DNA of 64,000 nt from Ilyonectria destructans. Its lineage: Eukaryota; Ascomycota; Sordariomycetes; Hypocreales; Nectriaceae. Both the position numbers and the translations under genes were made by a program. This document shows, piece by piece, positions 32,727-43,074 of this stretch (its first letter is position 1; each line of letters begins with the position of its first letter). A model generated the notes under the pieces. The model was not told the origin of the DNA. It ran no database searches and worked only from the letters and a program-made list of their open reading frames with translations. The stretch lies in assembly GCA_020740775.1 (NCBI GenBank), contig JAHEWK010000010.1:1364001-1428000 (forward strand). Reading direction: 5' to 3'.

Positions 32727-33870
32727 CTAAGGTAACAAATCGTTAATACACTGCCTCGGTGTATTGTATTCCGTCTCATCAGTCTCAGCCAAGCATTTTT
32801 GTGATGTTGGCATCTCTTGGGCAGGTACTTCGTTCGGCGTCATTTCCCCAACAGTTGGGCTTTGACTGGACAGCGGCGGGACTGAGCCTTCCAACTCGCA
32901 TCGTGGGTCCCGAGGAATACAGTCGGAGTGGAGTTGAGCCTTTTCGTATTTCGGCTCTTCTTGGGGTGGATCCTCTAGAGCGCTGATGTTCTTCTTCGGT
33001 CGTTGACGACGCCAGAAAAATAAGGCAGCGAGGAGGACTATAATCACTACAACCACTGCAACGACTGGCCCAACTATCACAGCTTCTAGGAGAGTTAGCG
33101 GGTGGTCTATGAGAGGTTGCAGTTGTTCTACCTTTATTGGAATTGGAACCCGAGGATTTGGGTTGGTCTGCCGAGCTTGTTTGCGAAGGGGCTGCTACTA
33201 TATGTCAGACACATGATTTAAATGTTACGTGTTGATGCGACCCTACACTGAGCTTTAGGTAGATCTTTGAGACCAGGCTGAACCATCACAGTGTGGACTT
33301 TGCCAGTAGGGTCGGTATAAATAAGTGGCGTACAGATTGCGCAAGGGGTTGTTGATGTTGCTTCGTCGGTCGTTATGGTGGTCACGATCACGGTCGATGG
33401 TTGTTCTTTGCCCGATGAGTTGACCACTGTTATCACTGTAGATATGAAGATATCTGAATTGATTATCGTTGTCGTTGGTGTAGAATCGTCGCCGTTGCAA
33501 TAGTCGACAAATTGCTGAAACTCTGGACCAGCGTAGTCCCTGTGAGGGGTGTTACTGGCGTCGGAGTTGGCTTCTATACAAGAAGTACAAGTGTGAAAGT
33601 ATGCCATGAATGCAGAGCCATCAACACAAAGTTCTGAGGTCTTGCCTTGCGACAGCGCGATTTTGTATGCATTGTCTTTTGGGGTTTAGCATGATACCCG
33701 GACGAAAATACACAGCAAGGGAGAAAGTAGGGGCCAGTCTTACTGCAATCGTGATAGCATATTGCTGGAGTTATGTCTCGAGGAGAAAGAAGCAAATTGC
33801 GAAGCGATGAGGCGGCCTCGCCAAGGGAATCGATATCCCGAAATCGGAGGGCATGGCGAACGAAACTCAT
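32727..33870 (-). CDS. single-pass Cys-rich membrane protein, unknown function
   Basis: Reconstructed from four minus-strand exons: 33870-33744, 33675-33247, 33197-33132 and 33085-32727. The introns are 68, 49 and 46 bp, all GT-AG with CTAAA/CTGAC/CTAAC branches, and phases close to about 326 aa. The ectodomain has spaced cysteines (ICYHDCNNAYKIALSQGK, SELCVDGSAFMAYFHTC, TSCIEANSDA, VDYCNGDD) and a Thr/Ser-rich stalk (TTIINSDIFISTVITVVNS). A membrane helix follows (IVGPVVAVVVVIIVLLAALF) with a WRRQRPKK stop-transfer and a Pro/Glu-rich cytosolic tail. This architecture is common in fungal surface proteins resembling cell-wall sensors. The N-terminus MSFVRHALRFRD is not a good signal peptide, so the true start may be elsewhere. 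Confidence 0.65.
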
Positions 33871-36800
33871 GATTACACACACTCAGGCCTCTGACCTGGA
33901 CGAAATACTGAAAGAGAAATGGGAATCTGTGGGCTGGTTCAACCCCGCTGAATTTATAATGCCTGACCGCTGATCAGGCTCTGTGTCTCGGTTTGGACCC
34001 CAACTTGTGGCTGCCTTTGCAGATTGAAAACCAGTAAGGTTGGTGAAAGTGGTATGACTGCATGCTGCAGTATTCCAGCTGAAACGCCCATACCCACCCA
34101 TTTTTTCCAAATTTAGTTCATCCCTATGCCGTGAATCCAACCTGAATAACCTTTTCGTACTCTTAAGTTGTATTTCAAGCATAAACTAACCACCTATTCC
34201 ACACGATTCGTCTCGTAGCGAACACATATTTCATTTATCGCCATCGCTTGCACCAAATCTCACTTCATTTGTGATTTCCCAGCCTTCTTTGAGAGCAAAC
34301 TCCACAATGTTTCCTTTCCCCAGTAAGAACATCATCTGCAGCCAAGAAAAAGCCACGTCTCGTATTCGCTACATCAGCCCCCATCTCTGCGTTCTGGTTG
34401 TGATTGCCGGTTGACTTGGCAATACTTATGCCCTTTGATCCACGCCCTGTTTTAGACGGACTGTCTGGCACATTGATACCTCAGCATAATCTAAACTGTG
34501 ACTCGACGTTTCAACGCTCTGGAAATTTCCAATAATGGCCTAACTGTCGATATTATTACACTACGACAATATCCGTAAGTATTCTTTGTATCTGGCCTAT
34601 GTATCTCAGAACGATGGCCACCTGGATTATGCACCGATGTTAAACCTCCATCCCTTATGGGGAAAATTTCCCATAGCAAACAGCATTGCACACACTGAGA
34701 TGTCTTGAACGCGAGGGTTTCTCATGCACCATCCTTCGTCAAGTTGTCGTGTCAAAGTATCTCTGCTCTCCGGGAGTTGGCCCGGAATGGAAGTTTCGTT
34801 TGGGCAGGCGTGTTGTGTGCGTCTGCCGTGGCAAAGACAACGACTGTATGGGGGGATCGGGAGCCTATCCTCGAGTTAGTAGACACCTAGTCCAAGTTGA
34901 GAGCAGGAAAATTATTTTCTTGTTCATCAACCAGCCCATGTGTTCAATTCAGCGGCAGATTCAGCACGCACATGCATTGTATTATGCCATGGTATGAGGA
35001 CGTAAGATGACGAAGGCGTGTCGTGCCCCTTCTTCATTACACAGGTCGGCTCAGGCGAACACGATCTCGATCATATGGGGACCTCAACAAGTTGCCATGG
35101 CATATTTGGACTGTTGCAGCTGAAACTCCACCGTACTCAACTTGCTGGGCGTCTCCCGATCTTGGCCAACCGGAGCCCTCGACTAACGATCGGTAAAGTG
35201 TGCAAGGTTCGCGCCTGGAGTATGGAGAAAGGCCCCAACCCAGGTAGGTAGGTAGGTAGTCAACGTGAAGTGGGAGGTGGAGGCGCGCGAGCTTGCGCAA
35301 CACTTGGTGCCCAGGTAAGAAGTGCTCCGTAGCATTTCCCTTGATATTCACTCTCTCTTCATCCGTACCAAAATCAAGTACATGGATTTATTTCCTTTCT
35401 CAATGGATCACCACCACATGGACATTGTTCAAGTTCCAGATTCTCCCCTAATTTACACTCAATTCTGATATACGCTCTTAATTCTGCGCAGCCACAACAT
35501 TCCACCAACTCCTTCTCCCCGAGCATCACTTCACATGATCCATCCAGCTTGATCTCACCACAACATCCTCTCTCCTTCCAACTCCACTAAATGACCTCAT
35601 GTGCCCAACTTCCAGGCCCTTTGCCGCCAATCAACTTATCCCTACCCGTTCCCTTCTATCCATATACTCACTGCCTTCACAATGAGCATGTATCAGATAA
35701 GACAATTGATTACTTCAACCTCCTTTGTAGAAATGGAGGATCTCAGCTATGGAAGGAAATTGCCGAGAGTGCACTTCGCTTCCCATCTCCATGAGATGCG
35801 CGCTGGCAGGAACTGTAATTTTGATATTCTTCAAGTGGCTGCAGCTAATACCACTACACTGACCGTGGCAGTCACCTCCTCCTCCTCCTCCTCCTCTTCC
35901 TCTTCGCCATCAATCGCCGCTGTCGTTACTGTTTCAACCACCAACACTGCCAACGGGAAAATAGCCAACAAAATGTGATGCTTGTGGCTTATGGGAGCAC
36001 AAGCCAACAGCCTGGTGGATGCACCAGTACCAAAGCATCGGCCAACACGGCCGCAGTGGTAAGTGCAGTGACACCTGTCTCGAAAATGCAAGTGAGCTCA
36101 TGTGTAAGCAGCACAGTCAACGAAGCCCTCCGGCTCCACATCCGACCTCGCAATACCCTTCCTAGGGTCACCAGATATTTTACTCGCTACGAAACGCCCG
36201 GCATCCCTATCATTCGAACCCTAAGAGATTGCATCACGGCCTTTATCAAACGCGCTTTGGCATCTTACGGATCACTCTTCAAAGGGGACCTTGACATCTT
36301 TGACGAGGATGTGGGTCGAAAAAACAAAGTCAAGAAGAATTTACGGTTTAGCCTACCTGCCAATGCCTGGAGATACAGCAGCCGGTCACCCAGCGTCCCG
36401 GCGACTTCCCAGGGGAACCAAGTCTGGGGTGTGCATGTGTGAATTTCTTTGGCTCCCAGTCCATGACACAGACAGCCCTGCCCTGATGCTTGTGAAGAAT
36501 GGCGAGCCCAGACATAAATGTCGCCTTACTTTAGTAACAACTCAAACCCCTTAATACGGCCAAACAATGGACTTTCTCCTACAAGCCTAAGTAGTCAATG
36601 AATACGTCGAATTATCCCACTTGAGGATGCGGAGTGTGTCATCTTGGACTCATACCTGCGATGTCAGCTTTAAAGTGCAACCAACGTGTCGCACGGCATA
36701 GGGGCCCAAGAGTCACATCTTCGTCACTAGCATAGTTGAACTCGGCCAGCTACGATGGAGTTTCCTCTGAGGTGCTAAAAAAAAGGGACATCGTATTCAT

Positions 36801-36968
36801 GGTATATAGGTGTGTAGAGTAGACTGGCTTACGAAACCGGTGGCCAGCGTTCCTGCGTTCCCTTGGAAGAGTCCAACATGAGGCTGGGTATCGAGAGCCT
36901 GTGGCTGAACTTCGATCCAAAATGCATCCGGTGATCGGACGGTCCATGGCAGTGATCGCAGAGGCATG
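33871..36968. other. intergenic, possible orphan reading frames near 35.6-36.4 kb
   Basis: About 3 kb without a supported gene. Plus-strand open stretches around 35588-35978 (containing a CTC-repeat Ser run at about 35876-35908) and 35975-36442 overlap by a few bases and might be exons of an unrecognised gene. They show no family resemblance, and no clean splice pattern joins them. Confidence 0.4.
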
Positions 36969-37085
36969 GATTACTCCTGATTAAATGCTGTCACTCCCGA
37001 TTAGGTGGGCAATGAATCACTGCCGATTAAATTCAGTCACTGCCAATTAGATGAAATCACTCAGAGGCAATCACTCCCGATCAGA
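36969..37085. promoter_or_regulatory. cluster of TCACTCCCGATTA-like repeats
   Basis: Five imperfect copies of TCACTSCCGATTA occur in about 120 bases (ATTACTCCTGATTA, TCACTCCCGATTA, TCACTGCCGATTA, TCACTGCCAATTA, TCACTCCCGATCA), at irregular spacing. They are all in the same direction and lie about 370-490 bases before the zinc-knuckle gene start. Irregular spacing with a conserved core suggests protein-binding sites rather than a tandem repeat. A related ATCACTGCCG occurs upstream of the inverted pseudogene copy (around 29730). Confidence 0.45.
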
Positions 37086-37457
37086 GAGATTGATGCCGTG
37101 AATCAAATCACTTCATAAATCCCCCCCGCCACCTTTCCCCTTTTCTTCTTTTCTTCAGCCAACCCAAGTGTAGGTGATCGAACCATTTCTTTTCCTCCTT
37201 GCACTGTTGCACCACCCTTTCACCTTCACCTCCCCTGCATCATCCATCCACTTCTCTTTCCTCTTCTTTCCTTATCAACTGGCCACTCCCCGAAACTTCA
37301 TTTCGAAGCTCAGAACTCCCTAGCCCAGCCCTTCAACTTCACCTTCGTTGTTCCTTCTTCCTTCTTCACTTCACTACCCTTCTCTTGCCTGTCATGAACT
37401 GCACTAACATTGGACTTTTGCAGACGTTTTCTTTTTTCATTCAAATATTTTTTAAAC

Positions 37458-38061
37458 ATGGTATGCTTCCCTCCAACTCCTTCTTCACCTTGACACACAT
37501 ACTAACCTTTACGTCAAGGCTTCCGATCCTGCTCCCGCCACAGTCCCACCCGCGCCCGTTCCAGTTCCCGCACCCATCCCCGCGCCGGCTGCTGCTGCTG
37601 CTGCCACCACGACCACTGCCGCTACAACTCGGGGGCGAGCCAGTAGGCCCACCTGCCGCTATTGCGGGCGGCGGGGCCATCGTTCGGAAGTATGCCGACA
37701 CCAGCGTAAGTAGCCTCCTCTATTGGCAACAATATCATACTAATCCTCTATATAGCGAACACTATGACTGTGCTCGCGGGGGGCTCCGCCAGGTACCCCC
37801 CGGGAACGACAATTCTGGTGGTAAGTACTCGGGCTCTTATGTTTATGATTTGCCATACTGACAGTTCGATACTAGAGCCCTGGGGCTCCAGCCAGTGACC
37901 CCGTTGTCTTGATCCAGGGGTCGCCGAAGAAGAACAAGAAGAAGGGCACTGGGGGCGGAGGGTGCCAGGAGAGGGACTTGGGTCGGGGGCCTGAGCCAGG
38001 AGGTGGTGGGGGTAATGGTGCTCCTCCCACCGGCGCTCCAATGGAGGGCGTGAGGGCATGA
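37458..38061 (+). CDS. small CCHC zinc-knuckle protein
   Basis: A four-exon model of about 132 aa: 37458-37460 (the ATG alone), 37519-37705, 37756-37820 and 37918-38061. The introns are GT-AG (58, 50 and 97 bp; CTAAC branch in the first), and phases close to a TGA. The N-terminal part is Ala/Pro/Thr-rich (PAPVPVPAPIPAPAAAAAAT). A zinc knuckle follows (CRYCGRRGHRSEVC, C-x2-C-x4-H-x4-C), then NTMTVLAGGSARYPPGTTI and a Lys/Gly-rich tail (SPKKNKKKGTGGGGCQERD, ending APMEGVRA). The same order survives in the inverted copy at 29.0-29.5 kb, which supports the exon choice. CCHC knuckles bind single-stranded nucleic acid. No reverse transcriptase or integrase lies nearby, so it is not evidently a retroelement gag. 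A one-codon first exon is unusual but fits the donor GTATGC right after ATG. Confidence 0.6.
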
Positions 38062-38560
38062 GGCCAGTATGTTATTGTAAAAGAAATTCAACTGCAGTTC
38101 TCCGGCCGGTCATCTTGACGTCTCTAGAATTTACGAGGCCGGGGAAACCCCATTGCATGCCGCATTGAAATGATCAAGCAATGTCTTTATGTGCTCCACA
38201 TCCAGCAAGCTTGACCAAGACAGCAAAGATTGTCAGTTAATAAACACCAGTGCTTCCTCTTAGCCGCAGTCCCTCTAGTTCGGTTGGTTTTGAGGTCATG
38301 CTTAGGCCTCGAACGAAAACCGGGCTTCACCCTCTACATTCTACGAATGTATCTCCAACTTGATGTTCACAAACGGGGTGGTTGGGATATTTATATCTAT
38401 TATTTTATGTTTGCTGGTACACGTGTCTTTATTCTCGGGGTCAGAGTTCACTGCGGAAACTCCCAGGAGTCGTCATTCTGACGGGCGGATGGTATACGTA
38501 TGTTAACAACTTACCACAAACTCAACCAATCGGAAGTAGATTCATCTGATCAATTGATCA
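38062..38560. other. intergenic
   Basis: No gene is seen between the zinc-knuckle gene and the first tRNA-Asn gene. Confidence 0.5.
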
Positions 38561-38699
38561 TCCCCGATGGCGCAATTGGCTGTAAGTACATATCTGAATG
38601 ACCCACACTAAGAAGCGTACTAACGAGAAGAAAAGAGCGCGTCTGACTGTTACATCAGAGTTAATCAGGAGGTTGATGGTTCGAGCCCATCTCGGGGAG
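38561..38699 (+). tRNA. tRNA-Asn(GUU), copy A, with D-loop and anticodon-loop introns
   Basis: After removal of two insertions this folds as a perfect tRNA-Asn. The acceptor stem is TCCCCGA/TCGGGGA with discriminator G73 at 38699. The D-stem is GCGC/GCGC with D-loop AATTGGCTA, the anticodon stem TCTGA/TCAGG with loop CTGTTAA (anticodon GTT), the variable loop AGGTT and the T-stem GATGG/CCATC. Insertion 1 (38582-38635, 54 nt) sits between positions 20a and 21; it starts GTAAGT, contains TACTAAC and ends AAAAG. Insertion 2 (38653-38663, 11 nt) is at the normal nuclear intron site 37/38. The A box (TGGCGCAATTGG) and B box (GGTTCGAGCCC) are intact, and a T-run follows near 38720. The D-loop intron is not a known tRNA intron class to me. 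Confidence 0.85.
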
Positions 38700-39514
38700 T
38701 TGGAAGATCTTTGAGTGCTTTCTTTTTGACGGTGTTTCGGTGGGCATTTCGCCCCTCGTCAAAGGAGGGCTCAAACCCGAGATCTCCACCACGATGCGCC
38801 AAGTCACGTGTCGCTTGCTTTTTGATCAAGTTAAGAATTGAATGGATTCGGTACCCAAATGTACAATGAATGGAATTTCGGTCTTTGTGTTGTGAATGGT
38901 TGCTTGATGTTGGGGTTTAGTGACTGGATGTAGATTCGCCCACAGACATAACCTGGACAGGCAGTAGGGTTAGAAAAAATACATGCATGTAGTTATTTGA
39001 TAACACCTATCGAGGTAGGCCTAACCAACACTCAGTCTATTGAATCTCCCTGGCCGCTGGCGCATCACCAGCACGTGGCCGCATACTAAGAAACTGGAAA
39101 TCCGGGCCAGGAAGGGAAGTGGGAGAACTCCGATTAGCATGGAGGCCATCTTGTTACCGGTGTTTGTATTCTCGCCACAAATGAGGAATCCGGCGATAGA
39201 CATTAACCCTGCGTTCCAAGGTCGTCTCTCGGTCGGTGGTAGGTGCAGGTGGTGTCGGAGGTCCGATTTCCTTACTGGGCAATCTCGGACAGAATTGGGT
39301 TAGCGGCCGGGATGCGGTGGGGCCGGGCCGGACCGGACCCATGTTATCGAGGCAAAAAGGAAGGAAGGAGGAACCGGCTGGGTTGACCACGACGCCGCCC
39401 GCATCTTGACAACCGCACATCCACATATAGATCTATATATCCACGCACGACGGGTTCCTCGTCAACCAACGCCAAGAACTTGGTGGAAACATGCCGGGTT
39501 AGGGCAAAAATGAA
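38700..39514. other. intergenic
   Basis: No gene is seen. T-arm-like sequence around 38770 has no matching acceptor stem. Confidence 0.5.
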
Positions 39515-39605
39515 GGGTCTGGCCGGGGATTGAACCCGGGACCTCTCGCAAGCTAAGCTATAGGGTTTACCCTAAGCGAGAATCATACCGCTAGACCACC
39601 AGACC
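39515..39605 (-). tRNA. tRNA-Pro(AGG) with 19-nt intron
   Basis: On the minus strand the acceptor stem is GGTCTGG/CCAGACC with C73. The anticodon stem is CTCGC/GCGAG with loop TTAGGG-T (anticodon AGG), and the T-stem is CCGGG/CCCGG with loop TTCAATC. A 19-nt intron lies between 37 and 38 and contains ACCCT, able to pair with the anticodon, as nuclear tRNA introns do. A T5 terminator follows (A-run at 39506-39510 on the plus strand). Confidence 0.92.
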
Positions 39606-39944
39606 GGATCAACTCAGAGGAGCTGTTGTGGTTGAATCACGTGATGGTAGACGCTTCAGGATTGTCGTATACAGAGCTTTCTGATGATTATCTCTAGCCT
39701 TTAAGATGGTGTTGTGAAGGAATCTAGCGACGTTCTAGTATTCAAGAGAGGTACATTGGCACTGGAAATCGGATATGACAACCGTGGTTAATTAAATGAG
39801 ACAGTCTACGGCTTTTTTTTTTCCCTCCCTAAGATGTATGGATATGTCCGTTTGTTGGTTGCCTCAGCGAAAACTCTCCAGCCTGCGCCCATTCCAACTT
39901 GGTGCGATCTTTCACCCACATCCCTCATCAACAGCCAATCACAA
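39606..39944. other. intergenic
   Basis: Short spacer between two divergently oriented tRNA genes. Nothing else is seen. Confidence 0.5.
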
Positions 39945-40035
39945 TCCGGTATGGTGTAATGGCTAACATTTCGCGCTCTCATAACTTGAGAGAAATTGTT
40001 CCGCGGAGCTCAGGGTTCGATTCCCTGTACCGGAG
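39945..40035 (+). tRNA. tRNA-Glu(CUC) with 19-nt intron
   Basis: The acceptor stem is TCCGGTA/TACCGGA with G73. The D-stem is GTGT/ACAT, the anticodon stem TCGCG/CGCGG with loop CTCTCA-C (anticodon CTC), and the T-loop TTCGATT. The 19-nt intron at 37/38 contains TTGAGAG, complementary to the anticodon. The intron position is standard, unlike that in the neighbouring tRNA-Asn genes. Confidence 0.92.
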
Positions 40036-40774
40036 TGCAACTTTATAATTGTCAATTCGCCCTCTTGTTAAGAGCGACCGACTTCTTTTTGCTTGTAGAC
40101 GATCCTTACTTGGGCTGAGGCGATGTCGACGAAGCACAGAGAGAATGGTGACAAATACTCGTTGAGACAATTTCTGGTATCAATTGTTGACCTCTTTTAT
40201 CTTGCGTGAGTGAATTGGTAATTGGCTGACTACGTTGGGGGTGAAGTGAGAATTGCCGATTCTTGAGTTTTTGTGGTCATGAAGTTGCGCCGGGATGTGG
40301 AGGGAGGTGAGTGAACTGCGTGGGGTAGCAAAAGACATCGTTCCTTGAAAGAAGGTCGAACGGATATTGTCAAGTCGCTAATTTCCTGGAGCCATCGCCA
40401 ATCGCTTTTAGGAGAGGGTGGGAAACCGGGGGTAACGTGGAAAGAGAACAGTCTACATCGAAAAGTGTTCTAGGCGGGGGAGAGCGTAGGTGCTCGTATG
40501 GAAGAGAACGAGTCTCAAAAGAAGCCCGGCCGGGCAGACAGACATTCGAGTCGTACATACGTAACTTATCATGTGTGCAGTATGGCCGCCCCAAGAAGTG
40601 ATGGGAAAAGAAGAGTGTCTTATCTGATCAAGGTAAGTGTTTAGTTGGTGTGCCAGTGTCAATTGGGAAGGAGGTCACACGTGACATCACACCTCCAGCA
40701 AAAAGAAAGGCCGGATGCAACCAAAACCTCTCTACCAAGACGTTCAAAGAAAAAAAAGTAAATCGTAACATCTT
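40036..40774. other. intergenic
   Basis: No supported gene. An A8 run at about 40750-40757 is the Pol III terminator of the minus-strand tRNA-Asn that follows. Confidence 0.5.
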
Positions 40775-40901
40775 CTCCCCGAGATGGGCTCGAACCATCA
40801 ACCTCCTGATTAACAGTCAGACGCGCTCTGCCTTCTTGTTAGTACGCTTCTTAGCGTGGGTCATTTACACATGTACTTACAGCCAATTGCGCCATCGGGG
40901 A
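40775..40901 (-). tRNA. tRNA-Asn(GUU), copy B, with D-loop intron
   Basis: The mature sequence is identical to copy A: acceptor TCCCCGA/TCGGGGA, G73 at 40775, D-stem GCGC/GCGC, uninterrupted anticodon loop CTGTTAA and T-stem GATGG/CCATC. The 53-nt insertion (40828-40880) in the D-loop after 20a begins GTAAGT, has TACTAAC (40838-40844 on the complement) and ends GGCAG. There is no intron at 37/38. Downstream on this strand is a T8 run, a strong Pol III terminator. Confidence 0.88.
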
Positions 40902-41659
40902 CACGTTTTTAGTTGTGAGTGTGAATTTAAATTGCTACTATAAGGACCCGACCAACTATGCCGCACTAAGATCATAAGGCCCAATGATCATAGCATCAAA
41001 ATAAGTTAAAACCGACACATAATATCCTTCTAGGAAGACTGTCCTGCTTCAACTAGATGTTTACGACTTTGCCACAGGGGGCGGTGAAACAGTAAACAAG
41101 GTCCTCGTTTGTGCAAGGTATTAAAGCTGGGCCTTGTTGCACCCCGTGGTACAATTGGTACCCAGCACACTGGGTGGCAGAAACTGGATCTTAGAATGGA
41201 ATGCGCTCTTTCTAGACCCAAGTATATACGCAAGCGAGCACTGTTGAAGTTTTGCCCGCATAGTCGCGATGGAGACCAGTCCATGGACACGTGAAGGGGT
41301 GCGAGAGACAAATAGTAGTTGGATTGCATTCGGACACGGTCGCGATGTGAGCGGCTCTGTAAACGCTTGAAATGTAAGAGGTGAGTGAGTGTAGGGATGC
41401 TGAAAAGTATGTGTTCAAGAAAGTTGGCGCCGGGAATGAGAAAAGAGTGAGGAGGACATAGGGGAAAGACTGACTGGCTCATGTTGGAGAAGAGGCACCC
41501 AACAGGTTCCTAATCCAATCAGAGAAGGGGAGTGGTGAGGTTTATTAATGGAAGATGGAGACGTCAAGTAGTGGTGTGAATCGAGCATTGTGCACAGAAG
41601 AAATGAACCGTTGATTCAATTTACGAAAAGACTCATCCCGGGTGGGTGGCTGGAGCCTG
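40902..41659. other. intergenic
   Basis: No gene. A tRNA-like 5' string near 41152 (GTGGTACAATTGGTACC) lacks partner stems. Confidence 0.5.
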
Positions 41660-41940
41660 GTGTTCATTGTGGCTGTTGGAGGTAGGGACTATTATTCTAT
41701 ATCATGTCTCTTCTCTAGCCTTGGCACGAAAGGACCACTCAGTCATAGGCGTTAGGTGACCAAGAGAAGGCAGCAGCCAGTCAAACGGGAAGGATTATCA
41801 GATGTCTGCCAGTACCGCTAATCCCCAAGAGTCACCTGTTGACCACTCCATTGTCCGAACTCTTGTGATAATCTTACCTGCCGTTGGCGGCGTGGCTGTG
41901 AGTGTGCTTTGCACACGTTCGAGTTTGAGTTATTGAATGA
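41660..41940 (+). repeat. degenerate direct repeat, unit 1 (with 44100-44340)
   Basis: The sequence from TGGAGGTAGGGACTATTATT onwards is echoed at 44110 (TGGAGGTGGGGATTGTTATT). Both then share GCCAGTA and AGTACYGC-type blocks and CCAAGAG, and both continue to a GGCGGYGTSGTGGCT-like segment. Identity is low and patchy, as in an old duplication. No coding capacity is seen. Confidence 0.4.
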
Positions 41941-42199
41941 ACCGCGCTCCGAATATTTGGATTCGATACATCAACTGCTAATAGAACGCATAAACTGTAA
42001 CCCGTCTAAGTTTTGATACAAGTTGGACAAGTTAATGTTGTCGAGATGCCGACCAACGCACAAATGGTTAGAATAATAGCTGCTCAGACACATGGCCGAA
42101 TAGTTCATAAAAGAAGATTAGATTATGGAGTATAATTTGTGATACAGGTCAAGATGCACGCTTGCAACGCTTTGAGCGCCATGGAAATAATGGGGATGT

Positions 42200-42600
42200 T
42201 GGAAACAGGCCAGGCTGACAACATCAATGTTAACAGACAGAGCAGAAGTCTCAATGGCGTCCTTGTAAAGCTAGTCTTGCTCAGTGTAATGAACCTCCCC
42301 CAATGCTTATTTTCTTGCGGTAGTCATTGGCAGCAATCTGACGGAAGAAGATCAAGTCGTGCTTCTCAAGGCGAGCAGCGAGCTCAAAGGTCGTGGTGGG
42401 TGCTGTGGTTCGGGCCAGAGTCGCGCAGGGCTTTGTAGTCCTCCTCTTCAAGAACCGGGTCGTGCTTCTTGAGTCAAACAGCGAGCTCCACAGACACGTA
42501 CTCGAAGGCAAGATTGGGTCGCTGACCTTCGACATCAATGAAGCCGAGGTCGGAGTGGGAAACATCAAGAAGTTCTCGCTGCAGTACTCCACCTCGGTGA
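42200..42600 (-). pseudogene. clathrin heavy chain fragment 1
   Basis: The minus strand encodes FELAARLEKHDLIFFRQIAA then NDYRKK. In another frame further on it reads LYKDAIETSALSVNIDVV, the order found in the C-terminal clathrin repeats (LEKHxL-F-RxIAA, then SKQDKLYKDAIETAA). Frame changes and lost segments between these blocks show it is decayed. A second, independent fragment of the same region lies 0.8 kb away. Confidence 0.75.
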
Positions 42601-43074
42601 CAGCCTCCTTAGCATCTTCCTACATAAACGTGAATACAATTAGGCTATTATTACTCAGGTCCGCCTTCATTGTAGTGCAGTTGTCATTGTCTGGGTTGAA
42701 CTTCGTCCACCCCCACATGCGGTCATAGGACACACTGAGAGCTACATAGGTCACGAAAGGCGTGGGCTTGGTGCAATTGAGCTGACCACCACGTCATCAA
42801 GATAACGCTTCCGTAAGGTCTCTAAGAGCCGAACTGCAATGGCGCTGAAAGGTGCAGGTACTGTTAAATCAGTAGACGTGGATACGGTGCCTGAAGCGCA
42901 CCGGGATGCTGACGCGGAGACGTACCTCTTAGTCCGAGACGATCTTAAACCACCTGCACAGCACAGTCTCTATTATGGTCGTTGAGATCGCAATGTCTGC
43001 AATCAAGCTAGATGTCAAATTTAAAGTGAGATTTCAGGCCAGCAATCCACACCCTCGCTGACAACAACAACAAT

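Noticed and set aside
35588..36442. Possible gene with Ser-repeat exon
   Set aside because: Open frames overlap but no consistent splice pattern or family; kept only as a note.
38762..38790. T-arm-like sequence (GGGTTTGAGCCC on the complement)
   Set aside because: No acceptor stem or D-arm at the right distance.
41152..41175. tRNA-like string GTGGTACAATTGGTACC
   Set aside because: Downstream bases do not form anticodon or T stems.
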